The notes beneath the pieces were generated by a model. The model did no database searches. It was not told the origin of the DNA and saw only the letters and a list, made by a program, of their open reading frames with translations. A stretch of DNA of 64,000 bases, taken from Azospirillum brasilense (GTDB taxonomy: Bacteria; Pseudomonadota; Alphaproteobacteria; Azospirillales; Azospirillaceae). This document shows, in pieces, positions 56,262 through 64,000 of the stretch. The position numbers and the translations under genes are program-made. The stretch covers positions 124,001-188,000 of the forward strand of contig NZ_VITI01000001.1 of the NCBI RefSeq assembly GCF_007827795.1, read 5' to 3'. Each line of letters begins with the position of its first letter. Positions within the stretch are counted from its first letter, which is position 1.

Positions 56262-57382
56262 TGATGACCTTCGACCGCACCGACCAATCCGTCTTCGGCC
56301 GCTGGTGGTGGACGGTCGACCGCTGGCAGCTCGCCGCGCTGGCGGTGCTGATGGCGCTCGGCACGGTCCTAATCACCGCGGCAAGCCCGCCGGTGGCGGA
56401 GCGCATCGGCATCCAGGACACCTTCTACTTCGTCGAACGCCACCTGATGATGCTGATCCCCAGCGTCGCCATCATGTGCGGCGTCTCGCTGCTCAGCCCG
56501 CGCGGCGTGCGGCGGGCGGCTCTGGTGGTCTTCCTGATCGCGGTGGCGCTGGTCTACGCGACGCTGGTCGTCGGCGTCGAGATCAAGGGCGCGCGGCGCT
56601 GGATCCACGTTCCCGGCCTGTCGATCCAGCCGTCGGAGTTCGTGAAGCCGGCCTTCGCGGTGGTCGGGGCGTGGCTGTTCTCGCTGTCGCGCACCAACCC
56701 CGGCTTTCCCGGCACGATCCTGTCGATCCTGCTCTACGGCCTGACCGTCGGCGGCCTGCTGCTCCAGCCCGACCTGGGCATGACGGTGGTGGTGTCGGCG
56801 GTGTGGTTCTCGCAGTTCTTCCTGGCCGGGCTGAACATCATGCTGGTCGGCGGCCTGGGCGTGCTCGGTGTGGCCGGCCTCGTCGGCGCCTATTTCACGC
56901 TGCCGCACGTCCACAGCCGCATCAACCGCTTCCTCGACCCGTCGAGCGGCGACACCTATCAGGTCAGCCGCTCGCTGGAGGCCTTCGCCAACGGCGGGCT
57001 GATGGGCACCGGCCCCGGCCAGGGAACGGTGAAATACTCGCTGCCGGACAGCCACGCCGACTTCATCTTCGCCGTCGCCGGCGAGGAGATGGGGCTGATC
57101 TTCTGCCTGATCATCATCCTGCTGTTCGCCTTCATCGTGCTGCGCGGCTTCGCGCGGGTGTTCAACGACACCAACTACTTCGTGCTGCTGGCGGCGAGCG
57201 GCCTGCTGATCCAGTTCGGCCTGCAGGCGGCGATCAACATGGGCTCCGCCTTGCATCTGATGCCGACCAAGGGCATGACGCTGCCCTTCATCTCCTACGG
57301 CGGCTCCTCGCTGCTGGCGCTGGGCTTCGGCATGGGGATGGTGCTGGCGCTGACCCGCAAACGCTTCGGCCCGGCGGAGTGA
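56261..57382 (+). CDS. ftsW: Septal peptidoglycan glycosyltransferase FtsW (SEDS)
   Basis: FtsW polymerises septal glycan with FtsI. This 373-residue membrane protein has about ten helices. The SEDS segments are RRWIHVPGLSIQPSEFVKPA, QPDLGMTVVVSAVWF, PDSHADFIFAVAGEEMG and KGMTLPFISYGGSSLLALG. It starts at ATG 56261 (overlapping the murD stop by one base) or ATG 56264. The catalytic Asp candidate is in the large periplasmic loop. Confidence 0.97.
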   Translation: MMTFDRTDQSVFGRWWWTVDRWQLAALAVLMALGTVLITAASPPVAERIGIQDTFYFVERHLMMLIPSVAIMCGVSLLSPRGVRRAALVVFLIAVALVYATLVVGVEIKGARRWIHVPGLSIQPSEFVKPAFAVVGAWLFSLSRTNPGFPGTILSILLYGLTVGGLLLQPDLGMTVVVSAVWFSQFFLAGLNIMLVGGLGVLGVAGLVGAYFTLPHVHSRINRFLDPSSGDTYQVSRSLEAFANGGLMGTGPGQGTVKYSLPDSHADFIFAVAGEEMGLIFCLIIILLFAFIVLRGFARVFNDTNYFVLLAASGLLIQFGLQAAINMGSALHLMPTKGMTLPFISYGGSSLLALGFGMGMVLALTRKRFGPAE

Positions 57383-57387
57383 CGAGC

Positions 57388-58524
57388 ATGGCCGATACCC
57401 AACGTCCTATTGTCCTCGCCGCCGGCGGCACCGGCGGCCACTTCTTCCCGGCGGAAGCGCTGGCGCGCGAGCTGCTGGCCCGCGGCGAGGCGGTGGCGCT
57501 GGTCACCGACAAGCGCGGCCAGGCCTTCGGCGACAGCCTGCCGGAGGTGACGGTCCACCGCATCCGCTCCGCCGCCCCCGGCGGCAACCTGCTGGCCAAG
57601 ATGAACGCGGCGTGGCAGATGGGCCTCGGCCTGCTCGGCGCCAACGCGCTGATGCGCCACCTGAAGCCGGCGGCGGTCGTCGGCTTCGGCGGCTACCCCT
57701 CCGTCCCCACGGTCTACGCCGCCGCGCAAGGCCGCGTGCCGGTGATGCTGCACGAGCAGAACGCCGTGCTGGGCCGCGCCAACCGGATGCTCGCCGCCGC
57801 GGCCCGCCGCATCGCCGTCGCCTTCCCGGAGGTCGCCTCGGTGAAGGAGGAGCATCGCCCGCGCCTCGTCCGCACCGGCAACCCGGTCCGCCCGGCCGTC
57901 GCCGCCCAGCGCGACGCCGCCTACGCCGTTCCCGCCCCCGGCAGCCCCGTCCGCATCCTGGTGATGGGCGGCAGCCAGGGCGCCCGCGTCTTCTCCGAGG
58001 TCATCCCCGAAGCGCTCGGCCGCCTGCCCGCCGACCTGCGCGCCCGCATCCATCTGGCGCAGCAGTGCCGGCCCGAGGATCTGGAGGCCGCCCGCGCCGC
58101 TTACGCCGGCATGGGGCTCGGCGGGCTGGAGCTGGAGAGCTTCTTCCGCGACGTGCCGGACCGGCTGGCCGCCTGCCATCTCGCCATCACGCGGGCCGGC
58201 GCCTCGACCATCGCCGAGCTGACCTGCATCGGGCGCCCTGCCATCCTGGTGCCATATCCCCATGCCATGGACGACCACCAGACGGCCAACGCGCGGCAGC
58301 TCGCCGCCGCCGGGGCTGCCTGGGTGATGCCGCAGCCGGACTTCACCGCCGACGCGCTCGCCGCCCGCCTGACGGCGCTGCTGGAGTCGCCCGACGCGCT
58401 GACCGCCGCGGCGCAGGCCGCCCACGGCTGGGGCATGGCCGACGCCGCGCGCCGGCTGGCCGACGCCGTGCTCGACATGATCGCCAACCCGAACCACGCC
58501 CGAACCAAGGAAGCCGCGGAATGA
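57388..58524 (+). CDS. murG: UDP-N-acetylglucosamine--lipid I transferase
   Basis: MurG adds GlcNAc to lipid I, giving lipid II, on the cytoplasmic face of the membrane. This 378-residue GT-B enzyme has LAAGGTGGHFFPAEALA, VGFGGYPSVPTVYAA, HEQNAVLGRANR, VMGGSQGARVFS and ITRAGASTIAELTCIGRPAILVPYP. Short gap of five bases after ftsW. The next small ORF overlaps its stop by four bases. Confidence 0.97.
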   Translation: MADTQRPIVLAAGGTGGHFFPAEALARELLARGEAVALVTDKRGQAFGDSLPEVTVHRIRSAAPGGNLLAKMNAAWQMGLGLLGANALMRHLKPAAVVGFGGYPSVPTVYAAAQGRVPVMLHEQNAVLGRANRMLAAAARRIAVAFPEVASVKEEHRPRLVRTGNPVRPAVAAQRDAAYAVPAPGSPVRILVMGGSQGARVFSEVIPEALGRLPADLRARIHLAQQCRPEDLEAARAAYAGMGLGGLELESFFRDVPDRLAACHLAITRAGASTIAELTCIGRPAILVPYPHAMDDHQTANARQLAAAGAAWVMPQPDFTADALAARLTALLESPDALTAAAQAAHGWGMADAARRLADAVLDMIANPNHARTKEAAE

Positions 58525-58787
58525 ACAAGGCAACGCGCAGCACCATCGCACGCCCCCGCTCGTCCCGGCCCCCCTCGTCCCGGCCCCTGGGCGACTGGCC
58601 GGCGGACATGACGCGGACCGAAGGCGCCTGGAGCAACCGGCCCGACTGCCCGCTCCTGCCCCGCGCCGGCGCCGGCTTCCTGCGCGACCGTCTGCACGTC
58701 GCCACCGGCGCCCAGCCTCTTCCCTACGGCCTGTCCGACATGGCCGTGGACGCCACCCTCAGCCTGATGCTCCGCCGCGGAAAGTAA
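58521..58787 (+). CDS. Small unknown protein between murG and murC
   Basis: This ORF of 88 codons overlaps murG by four bases (ATGA) and ends seven bases before murC, filling the gap exactly. The N-terminus is basic and Ser/Pro/Arg-rich with a repeat ([14 protein letters not shown]). The second half looks folded: [49 protein letters not shown]. No signal or TM helix. The dcw cluster usually has nothing here. Coupled position supports expression, but the function is unknown. Confidence 0.62.
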   Translation: MNKATRSTIARPRSSRPPSSRPLGDWPADMTRTEGAWSNRPDCPLLPRAGAGFLRDRLHVATGAQPLPYGLSDMAVDATLSLMLRRGK

Positions 58788-58794
58788 TCCAGAC

Positions 58795-60210
58795 ATGCGC
58801 GCCCTCCCCCTCTCGATCGGCACCATCCATTTCGTCGGCATCGGCGGCATCGGCATGAGCGGCATCGCCGAAGTGCTGAGGAACCTCGGCTACACCGTCC
58901 AGGGCTCCGACCTGGCGGAGAGCGCCAACGTCAAGCGCCTGCGCGGGCTGGGCATCCAGATCAGCATCGGCCACCGCGCGGAGAACATCTCCGGGGCCGC
59001 GGTCGTCGTCGTCTCCTCCGCCGTCAAGCGCGACAACCCGGAGGTCGTCGCCGCCCGCGCCGCCCTGGTCCCGGTGGTCCGCCGCGCCGAGATGCTGGGC
59101 GAGCTGATGCGCCTGAAATGGGCCATCGCCATCGGCGGCACCCATGGCAAGACCACGACGACCTCGATGGTCGGCAACATGCTGGAGCACGCCAACCTCG
59201 ACCCCACGGTCATCAACGGCGGCATCATCAACGCCTACGGCACCAACACGCGGCTGGGCTCCGGCGACTGGATGGTCGTCGAGGCGGACGAGAGCGACGG
59301 CACCTTCATCAAGCTGCCCGCCTGCATCGCCGTGGTCACCAACATGGACCCCGAGCATCTGGACTATTACGGCACCTTCGACAACATGCGGGCCGCCTTC
59401 GACAGCTTCGTCCAGAACATCCCCTTCTACGGCTTCGCGGCGCTCTGCATCGACCATCCGGAGGTGCAGGCGATGATCCCGCGCGTGTCGGACCGCCGCA
59501 TCATCACCTACGGCTTCAGCCCGCAGGCCGACGTGCGCGCCGTGAACATGCGGCTGGGCACCGAGGGCGCCGAGTATGACGTGGTGATCGACGACCGCCA
59601 CACCGGGGAGAGCCGGACCATCATCGGCGTCCGCCTGCCGATGTACGGGCCGCACAACGTCCAGAACTCGCTGGCCTGTTTCGCCGTGGGCAACGAGATG
59701 GGCCTGCCCGACGTGGTGATGCGCGACAGCATGGCGAAGTTCCAGGGCGTCAAGCGCCGCTTCACCAAGACGGGCGAGTCGAACGGCATCACCGTCATCG
59801 ACGATTACGGCCACCACCCGGTGGAGATCGCCGCCGTCCTGAAGGCCGCGCGCACCGCCGGCACCGGCCGCACCATCGCCGTCGTGCAGCCGCACCGCTA
59901 CTCGCGCCTCGCCAACCTGTTCGAGGAGTTCTGCACCTGCTTCAACGACGCCGACGCGGTGATCGTGGCCGACGTCTACGCCGCCGGGGAGCAGCCGATC
60001 GAGAACGTCAACCGCGACAGCCTCGTCGAGGGCCTGCGCATGCACGGCCACCGTCAGGTGCTCGCCCTGCACGGCCCGGACGAGCTGCCGCAGCTGATCC
60101 GCGAGATCGCGCGGTCCGGCGACCTCGTGGTCTGCCTGGGCGCCGGCAACATCACCCAGTGGGCCAACGCCCTGCCGGGCGAGTTGGACAAGCTGTCGGG
60201 CAAGGCGTGA
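58795..60210 (+). CDS. murC: UDP-N-acetylmuramate--L-alanine ligase
   Basis: MurC adds L-Ala to UDP-MurNAc, the first step of stem peptide building. This 471-residue protein begins [18 protein letters not shown] and has the ATP motif [32 protein letters not shown] and [10 protein letters not shown] are conserved. It follows the small ORF by seven bases. Confidence 0.97.
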   Translation: MRALPLSIGTIHFVGIGGIGMSGIAEVLRNLGYTVQGSDLAESANVKRLRGLGIQISIGHRAENISGAAVVVVSSAVKRDNPEVVAARAALVPVVRRAEMLGELMRLKWAIAIGGTHGKTTTTSMVGNMLEHANLDPTVINGGIINAYGTNTRLGSGDWMVVEADESDGTFIKLPACIAVVTNMDPEHLDYYGTFDNMRAAFDSFVQNIPFYGFAALCIDHPEVQAMIPRVSDRRIITYGFSPQADVRAVNMRLGTEGAEYDVVIDDRHTGESRTIIGVRLPMYGPHNVQNSLACFAVGNEMGLPDVVMRDSMAKFQGVKRRFTKTGESNGITVIDDYGHHPVEIAAVLKAARTAGTGRTIAVVQPHRYSRLANLFEEFCTCFNDADAVIVADVYAAGEQPIENVNRDSLVEGLRMHGHRQVLALHGPDELPQLIREIARSGDLVVCLGAGNITQWANALPGELDKLSGKA

Positions 60211-60221
60211 CGGGTCTTCCG

Positions 60222-61148
60222 ATGACAGCCACCACCGCCGCCCTGATCGACCGGATGCCCGCCTGCCGCGGACGGCTGACCGCCGCCGCGCCGCTGGCCA
60301 ACGTGACGTGGTTCCGCGTCGGCGGTCCGGCGGAGGTCATGTTCCGTCCGGAGGACGCCGAGGATCTGGCGGGCTTCCTGGCCGGCCTGCCGGACGACGT
60401 CCCGGTGACGGTGCTCGGCGTCGCCTCCAACCTGCTGATCCGCGACGGCGGCATTCCCGGCGTGGTGATCCGGCTGGGCCGCGGCTTCGCCGGCATCGCG
60501 GAGGACGGGCTGACGCTGGAGGCCGGGGCGGCGGCGCTCGACCTGAACGTCGCCGCCGTGGCGCGCGACGCCGGCGTCGCCGGGCTGGAATTCCTGTCCG
60601 GCATTCCCGGCACCATCGGCGGCGCGCTGCGCATGAACGGCGGCGCCTACGGCCACGAGATCAAGGACGTGCTGGTCTCCGCCCAGGGTGTGACCCGCCG
60701 GGGCGAGCGCGTGTCCTACGACAACGCCGGCATGGGCTTCACCTACCGCCACGCCGGGGTGCCGGAGGACGTGATCTTCACCGGCGCCACCCTGCGCGGC
60801 GCGGCCGGCGACCCGGCGGAGATCGCCCAGCGCATGGCGGAGATTTCCGGCAAGCGCGCCGACACCCAGCCGGTCCGCTCCCGCACCGGCGGCTCGACCT
60901 TCAAGAATCCGCCCGGCCACAAGGCGTGGGAGCTGATCGACCAGGCCGGCTGCCGCGGCCTGACCATCGGCGGCGCGCAGGTGTCGGAGAAGCACTGCAA
61001 CTTCCTCATCAACCAGGGCGCCGCCACCGCGGCGGAGCTGGAGGCGCTGGGCGAAGAGGTCCGGCGCCGGGTGTTCGAGACCTCCGGCGTCACGCTGGAG
61101 TGGGAAATCAAGCGGGTCGGCGTGGCCCGCGAAGGAGCGTCCGCATGA
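60222..61148 (+). CDS. murB: UDP-N-acetylenolpyruvoylglucosamine reductase
   Basis: MurB reduces UDP-GlcNAc-enolpyruvate to UDP-MurNAc with FAD and NADPH. This 308-residue, type II-like protein has [54 protein letters not shown] and GGSTFKNP with the catalytic Ser; the later Glu is near LEWEIKRVG. The ATG at 60222 begins the usual family N-terminus. It overlaps ddl by four bases. Confidence 0.96.
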   Translation: MTATTAALIDRMPACRGRLTAAAPLANVTWFRVGGPAEVMFRPEDAEDLAGFLAGLPDDVPVTVLGVASNLLIRDGGIPGVVIRLGRGFAGIAEDGLTLEAGAAALDLNVAAVARDAGVAGLEFLSGIPGTIGGALRMNGGAYGHEIKDVLVSAQGVTRRGERVSYDNAGMGFTYRHAGVPEDVIFTGATLRGAAGDPAEIAQRMAEISGKRADTQPVRSRTGGSTFKNPPGHKAWELIDQAGCRGLTIGGAQVSEKHCNFLINQGAATAAELEALGEEVRRRVFETSGVTLEWEIKRVGVAREGASA

Positions 61149-62095
61149 CCACCCCCCACAAGAAGCATGTCGCCGTCCTGATGGGCGGCTGGTCGGCGGA
61201 GCGCGAGGTGTCGCTGGTCAGCGGCGCCGGCGTCGCCAAGGCGCTGGAGGAGGAAGGCTACCGCGTCACCGCGGTGGACGTGCAGCGCGACCTGGAGGGG
61301 TTGCTGCGCGCGCTGACCGACCCGCGCCCCGACGCGGTGTTCAACGCCCTGCACGGGCGCGGCGGCGAGGACGGGACGATCCAGGGCGTGCTGGAATTCC
61401 TCGGCATCCCCTACACCCATTCCGGCGTGCGCGCCGCCGCGGTCGCCATGGACAAGGCGATGACCAAGGCGCTGCTCGCCCCGGTCGGCGTGCGCTCGCC
61501 CAAGGGCCTCGTCCTCACCAAGGGCGAGTTGACCGGCGGCGCCCACCCGATGCCCGCCCCCTACATCGTCAAGCCGGTGGACGAGGGCTCGACCGTCGGG
61601 GTCACGCTGGTGCGCGAGGGGCAGAACAGCCCGGTCGGCGACGCCTGGACCTTCGGCGAGCGCGCCCTGGTCGAGGAGTTCATTCCGGGCCGCGAGCTGA
61701 CCGTGGGCGTCATGGGTGGGCTGGACGGCGAATGCCGCGCCCTGACCGTGACGGAGATCCGCTTCGAAGCACAGGTGTATGACTACACGGCTAAATACAG
61801 CGCCGGTCATGCCGTTCATACTGTGCCCGCGCAGATTCCCGAGCATGTCGCGGAAGAAGCCAAGAGGTTGGCGGTCCTGGCCCACCGGACCCTGGGTTGC
61901 CGCGGCGTTTCGCGCAGCGACTTCCGCTGGGATGATCGTAAAAGTGGGACCGACGGACTCTTTTTCCTGGAAATCAACAACCAGCCGGGCATGACGCCGC
62001 TGTCGCTGGTTCCCGAACAAGCCGCCGCCGTGGGGCTCACCTACGGGGCTCTCGTCGCTTGGATGGTGGAGAACGCCGCATGTCAACTCGACTGA
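61145..62095 (+). CDS. ddl: D-alanine--D-alanine ligase
   Basis: Ddl makes D-Ala-D-Ala for MurF. This ATP-grasp enzyme of 316 residues has [52 protein letters not shown] and [15 protein letters not shown]. Note that codons in the stretch 61770-61980 use more A or T in third positions than the rest of the gene. The ftsQ start lies inside its last 16 bases. Confidence 0.96.
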   Translation: MTTPHKKHVAVLMGGWSAEREVSLVSGAGVAKALEEEGYRVTAVDVQRDLEGLLRALTDPRPDAVFNALHGRGGEDGTIQGVLEFLGIPYTHSGVRAAAVAMDKAMTKALLAPVGVRSPKGLVLTKGELTGGAHPMPAPYIVKPVDEGSTVGVTLVREGQNSPVGDAWTFGERALVEEFIPGRELTVGVMGGLDGECRALTVTEIRFEAQVYDYTAKYSAGHAVHTVPAQIPEHVAEEAKRLAVLAHRTLGCRGVSRSDFRWDDRKSGTDGLFFLEINNQPGMTPLSLVPEQAAAVGLTYGALVAWMVENAACQLD

Positions 62096-63042
62096 GCATC
62101 GATCCGCAGTTCCGCGCCGGCTTCGCGGGTTCTGCGAACCGGGCCCGCGACGACAGGCCCGTGCCGCCGCGCGCCATGGCGAAGTCGGCGCAGAAAGGCA
62201 ACCGCCGCCGCGCCTGGCCGCGCTGGACCCGTCCCGCGGTCAAGGCGGCCATCCTGCTGACGCCGGTCCTGATCGTCGCCGGCATGGCCGCGTCGGCGTG
62301 GCAGCGCGGCACCTTCGCCGAGACCACCGCGGCGTTGCAGGAAAGCCTGATCCAGACCAGCGCGTCCGCCGGCTTCGCCATCGCCGACGTGCTGGTCGAG
62401 GGCCGGACCGAGACCGACCCGGCGTCCATCCTGCGCGTGCTCGGCGTGCAGCGCGGCGACCCGATCCTCGCCGTCACGCTGTCCGACGCCAAGGAGAAGC
62501 TGGAAAGCCTGCCCTGGGTCGCCTCGGCCTCCATCGAGCGGCACCTGCCCGGCATCCTGTTCGTCCGCCTGACGGAACGGGAGCCGATGGCGATCTGGCA
62601 GCACGACCGCAAGTTCACCGTCATCGACCGCGAAGGCCGCCCGCTGGCCGACGCGACCGAGTTGGCGCGGCGCGGCAACCGCCGGATCGAGACGCTGCCG
62701 CAGGTCGTCGGCGCCAACGCGCCGATGCAGGTGCCGAAGCTGCTCGCGGCCCTCGACAACGTGCCGGCGCTGCGCGACAAGGTGAGCGCCGCCTCCTGGG
62801 TCGGCGACCGCCGCTGGGATCTCAAGCTGAAGAACGGTGTCGTGGTGAAACTGCCGGAAGCCCGCATGCCGTCCGCGCTGCGCCAGTTGGCGGAGATGGA
62901 CGCGACGGGTCAGGTCCTCGACCGCGACATCGTGGCCATCGACCTGCGCCAGAACGACCGCGCCGTGCTGCAGACCTCCGCCACCGCCGTCCTGCCCTGG
63001 ACGGATGAGGAGAACAAGAAGAAGCCGGGCAAGAAGACGTGA
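62080..63042 (+). CDS. ftsQ: Cell division protein FtsQ
   Basis: FtsQ is a bitopic divisome scaffold protein of 320 residues. A basic cytoplasmic N-terminus (about 55 residues) is followed by a TM helix (about 56-72), then the POTRA domain (IADVLVEGRTETDPASILRVLGVQRGDPIL). The FtsQ beta domain has SLPWVASASIERHLPGILFVRLTEREP and ends with AIDLRQNDRAVLQ. GGAG lies nine bases before ATG 62080, overlapping ddl by 16 bases. An upstream in-frame ATG at 62059 lacks support. Confidence 0.95.
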   Translation: MSTRLSIDPQFRAGFAGSANRARDDRPVPPRAMAKSAQKGNRRRAWPRWTRPAVKAAILLTPVLIVAGMAASAWQRGTFAETTAALQESLIQTSASAGFAIADVLVEGRTETDPASILRVLGVQRGDPILAVTLSDAKEKLESLPWVASASIERHLPGILFVRLTEREPMAIWQHDRKFTVIDREGRPLADATELARRGNRRIETLPQVVGANAPMQVPKLLAALDNVPALRDKVSAASWVGDRRWDLKLKNGVVVKLPEARMPSALRQLAEMDATGQVLDRDIVAIDLRQNDRAVLQTSATAVLPWTDEENKKKPGKKT

Positions 63043-63124
63043 TCCTCCGCCACTCCTCTTTTTGAACCCCTCTTTCTGAAACGCGAACGACCGGACGCAT
63101 CGAGGCCATAGGGTTGTGCTGAAC

Positions 63125-64000
63125 ATGGGCTTCAACGGGGCGAAAAAGCCAAAACGAGCCACCCGCGGCGGGATCATCGCCGCGCTGGACGTCGGCTCGA
63201 CCAAGGTGTGCTGCCTCATCGCCCGCGTCGAGGATGCGGGGGCCGTGCGCATCCTGGGGATCGGCCACCAGATCGCCACGGGCGTGCGCGCCGGCGCCAT
63301 CATCGACATGGAAGCGGCGGAGACGTCCATCGGCGCCGCCGTCCACGCCGCGGAGCAGATGGCCAACGAGACGATCCGCGACGTGATCGTCAACGTGTCC
63401 TCGCCGATCTCCCACGGCTTCAATGCCGAGGTCGCCGTCTCCGGCCAGGAGGTGACGGACGGCGACGTCCGCCGCGCGCTGGCCCACGCCCGCAGCCTGC
63501 AGGTCGGCCCCGACCAGGCGCTGGTCCACGCGATCCCCGTCGGCTTCGCGCTGGACGGCAGCCGCGGCATCCGCGACCCCAAGGGCATGTACGGCGAGCG
63601 GCTGGGCGTCCAGGCCCACGTCATCACCTCGCCCGCCGGGGCCGTGCGAAACCTGCAGACCTGCGTGGCCCGCTGCCATCTCGACATCGAGGGTCTGGTC
63701 GCCAGCCCCTACGCGTCCGGCCTCGCCTGTCTGGTCGACGACGAGATGGAGATGGGCTCGGCCTGCATCGACATGGGCGGCGGCACCACGACGATCTCCG
63801 TCTTCTCCGAAGGCACGCTGGTCTGGTCGGACTGCATCCGGCTGGGCGGCAACCACGTCACCAACGACATCGCGCGCGGGCTGACCACGCCGGTCGTCCA
63901 TGCGGAGCGCATGAAGACGCTGCACGGCAGCGCCATCACCAGCCCCGCCGACGAGCGCGAGATGATCGACGTCCCCCAGGTCGGCGAGGAGGAGCGCCTC
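63125..64000 (+). CDS. ftsA: Cell division protein FtsA, N-terminal part (gene runs off the right edge)
   Basis: FtsA is an actin-like protein that ties FtsZ to the membrane. 292 codons are present. Phosphate 1 motif IIAALDVGSTKVCCLIARV is near the start, the 1C domain with SGQEVTDGDVRRAL follows, and CIDMGGGTTTISVF is phosphate 2. The open frame continues past 64000. ATG 63125 is chosen; GTG 63116 three codons earlier is an alternative. An 82-base gap after ftsQ may hold a separate promoter; ftsZ is expected next. Confidence 0.96.
   Translation, partial: MGFNGAKKPKRATRGGIIAALDVGSTKVCCLIARVEDAGAVRILGIGHQIATGVRAGAIIDMEAAETSIGAAVHAAEQMANETIRDVIVNVSSPISHGFNAEVAVSGQEVTDGDVRRALAHARSLQVGPDQALVHAIPVGFALDGSRGIRDPKGMYGERLGVQAHVITSPAGAVRNLQTCVARCHLDIEGLVASPYASGLACLVDDEMEMGSACIDMGGGTTTISVFSEGTLVWSDCIRLGGNHVTNDIARGLTTPVVHAERMKTLHGSAITSPADEREMIDVPQVGEEERL

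Overview
The window is high-GC bacterial chromosome. Three things point to an alphaproteobacterium of the Rhodospirillales, most likely Azospirillum or a close relative: the split F0 ATP synthase cluster with both b' and b subunits, many long sensory proteins, and rnpB beside mraZ and a complete dcw cluster. This is inferred from gene content and protein style; no database was searched. I saw no insertion sequence, prophage, plasmid gene or CRISPR array.

Layout. 1-170 holds the start of minC, reading out of the window to the left. 171-910 is a long non-coding stretch with a possible pseudoknot and a terminator just before phoH. 911-5046 carries phoH, a chemoreceptor fused to a bacteriohemerythrin domain, a small membrane protein and a Sco protein. 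5147-7928 is the F0 operon (atpI, atpB, atpE, atpF', atpF) with a clear promoter and terminator. 7966-12904 holds a LigB-type dioxygenase, a histidine-kinase-like protein lacking the phospho-accepting histidine, a class II aldolase and a secreted WD40 propeller. 13004-23946 is a formate dehydrogenase island: structural genes fdhA, fdhB and fdhC, a small lipoprotein, a small TAT-target protein, a TorD-family chaperone, DUF3305 and DUF3306 genes, mobA, fdhD and the tungstate uptake genes tupB and tupA. Together these would import tungstate (or molybdate), build and sulfurate the cofactor, fold and export the enzyme, and pass electrons from formate to quinone.

24023-36648 is mixed housekeeping: a D,D-carboxypeptidase with a SPOR domain, an S49 peptidase, a TrmN6-like methyltransferase, a DUF2007 protein, a polyprenyl diphosphate synthase, two tandem near-identical tRNA-Pro(CGG) units, an AhpD-like protein, a hybrid histidine kinase, small unknown proteins, a 3-hydroxyisobutyrate-dehydrogenase-type reductase and a GlcD-type FAD oxidoreductase. 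36911-45796 carries a 5-oxoprolinase, a GNAT acetyltransferase, a TerB-DnaJ protein, an ABC-F ATPase, an EamA transporter and a peptidoglycan amidase.

45856-46275 is the RNase P RNA gene. A 555-base control region follows, with DnaA-box-like sequences and a canonical MraZ operator lying over a promoter. From 46831 to the right edge runs the division and cell wall cluster: mraZ, rsmH, ftsL, ftsI, murE, murF, mraY, murD, ftsW, murG, a small unknown ORF, murC, murB, ddl, ftsQ and the start of ftsA. Most neighbours in it overlap by a few bases, so it is probably transcribed and translated as one unit.

The observations most worth following up are the kinase with Gln at the phospho-acceptor position, the translationally coupled lipoprotein in the formate dehydrogenase operon, the conserved-looking ORF filling the murG-murC gap, the DnaA-box cluster beside rnpB, and the paired palindromes at 41275-41358.
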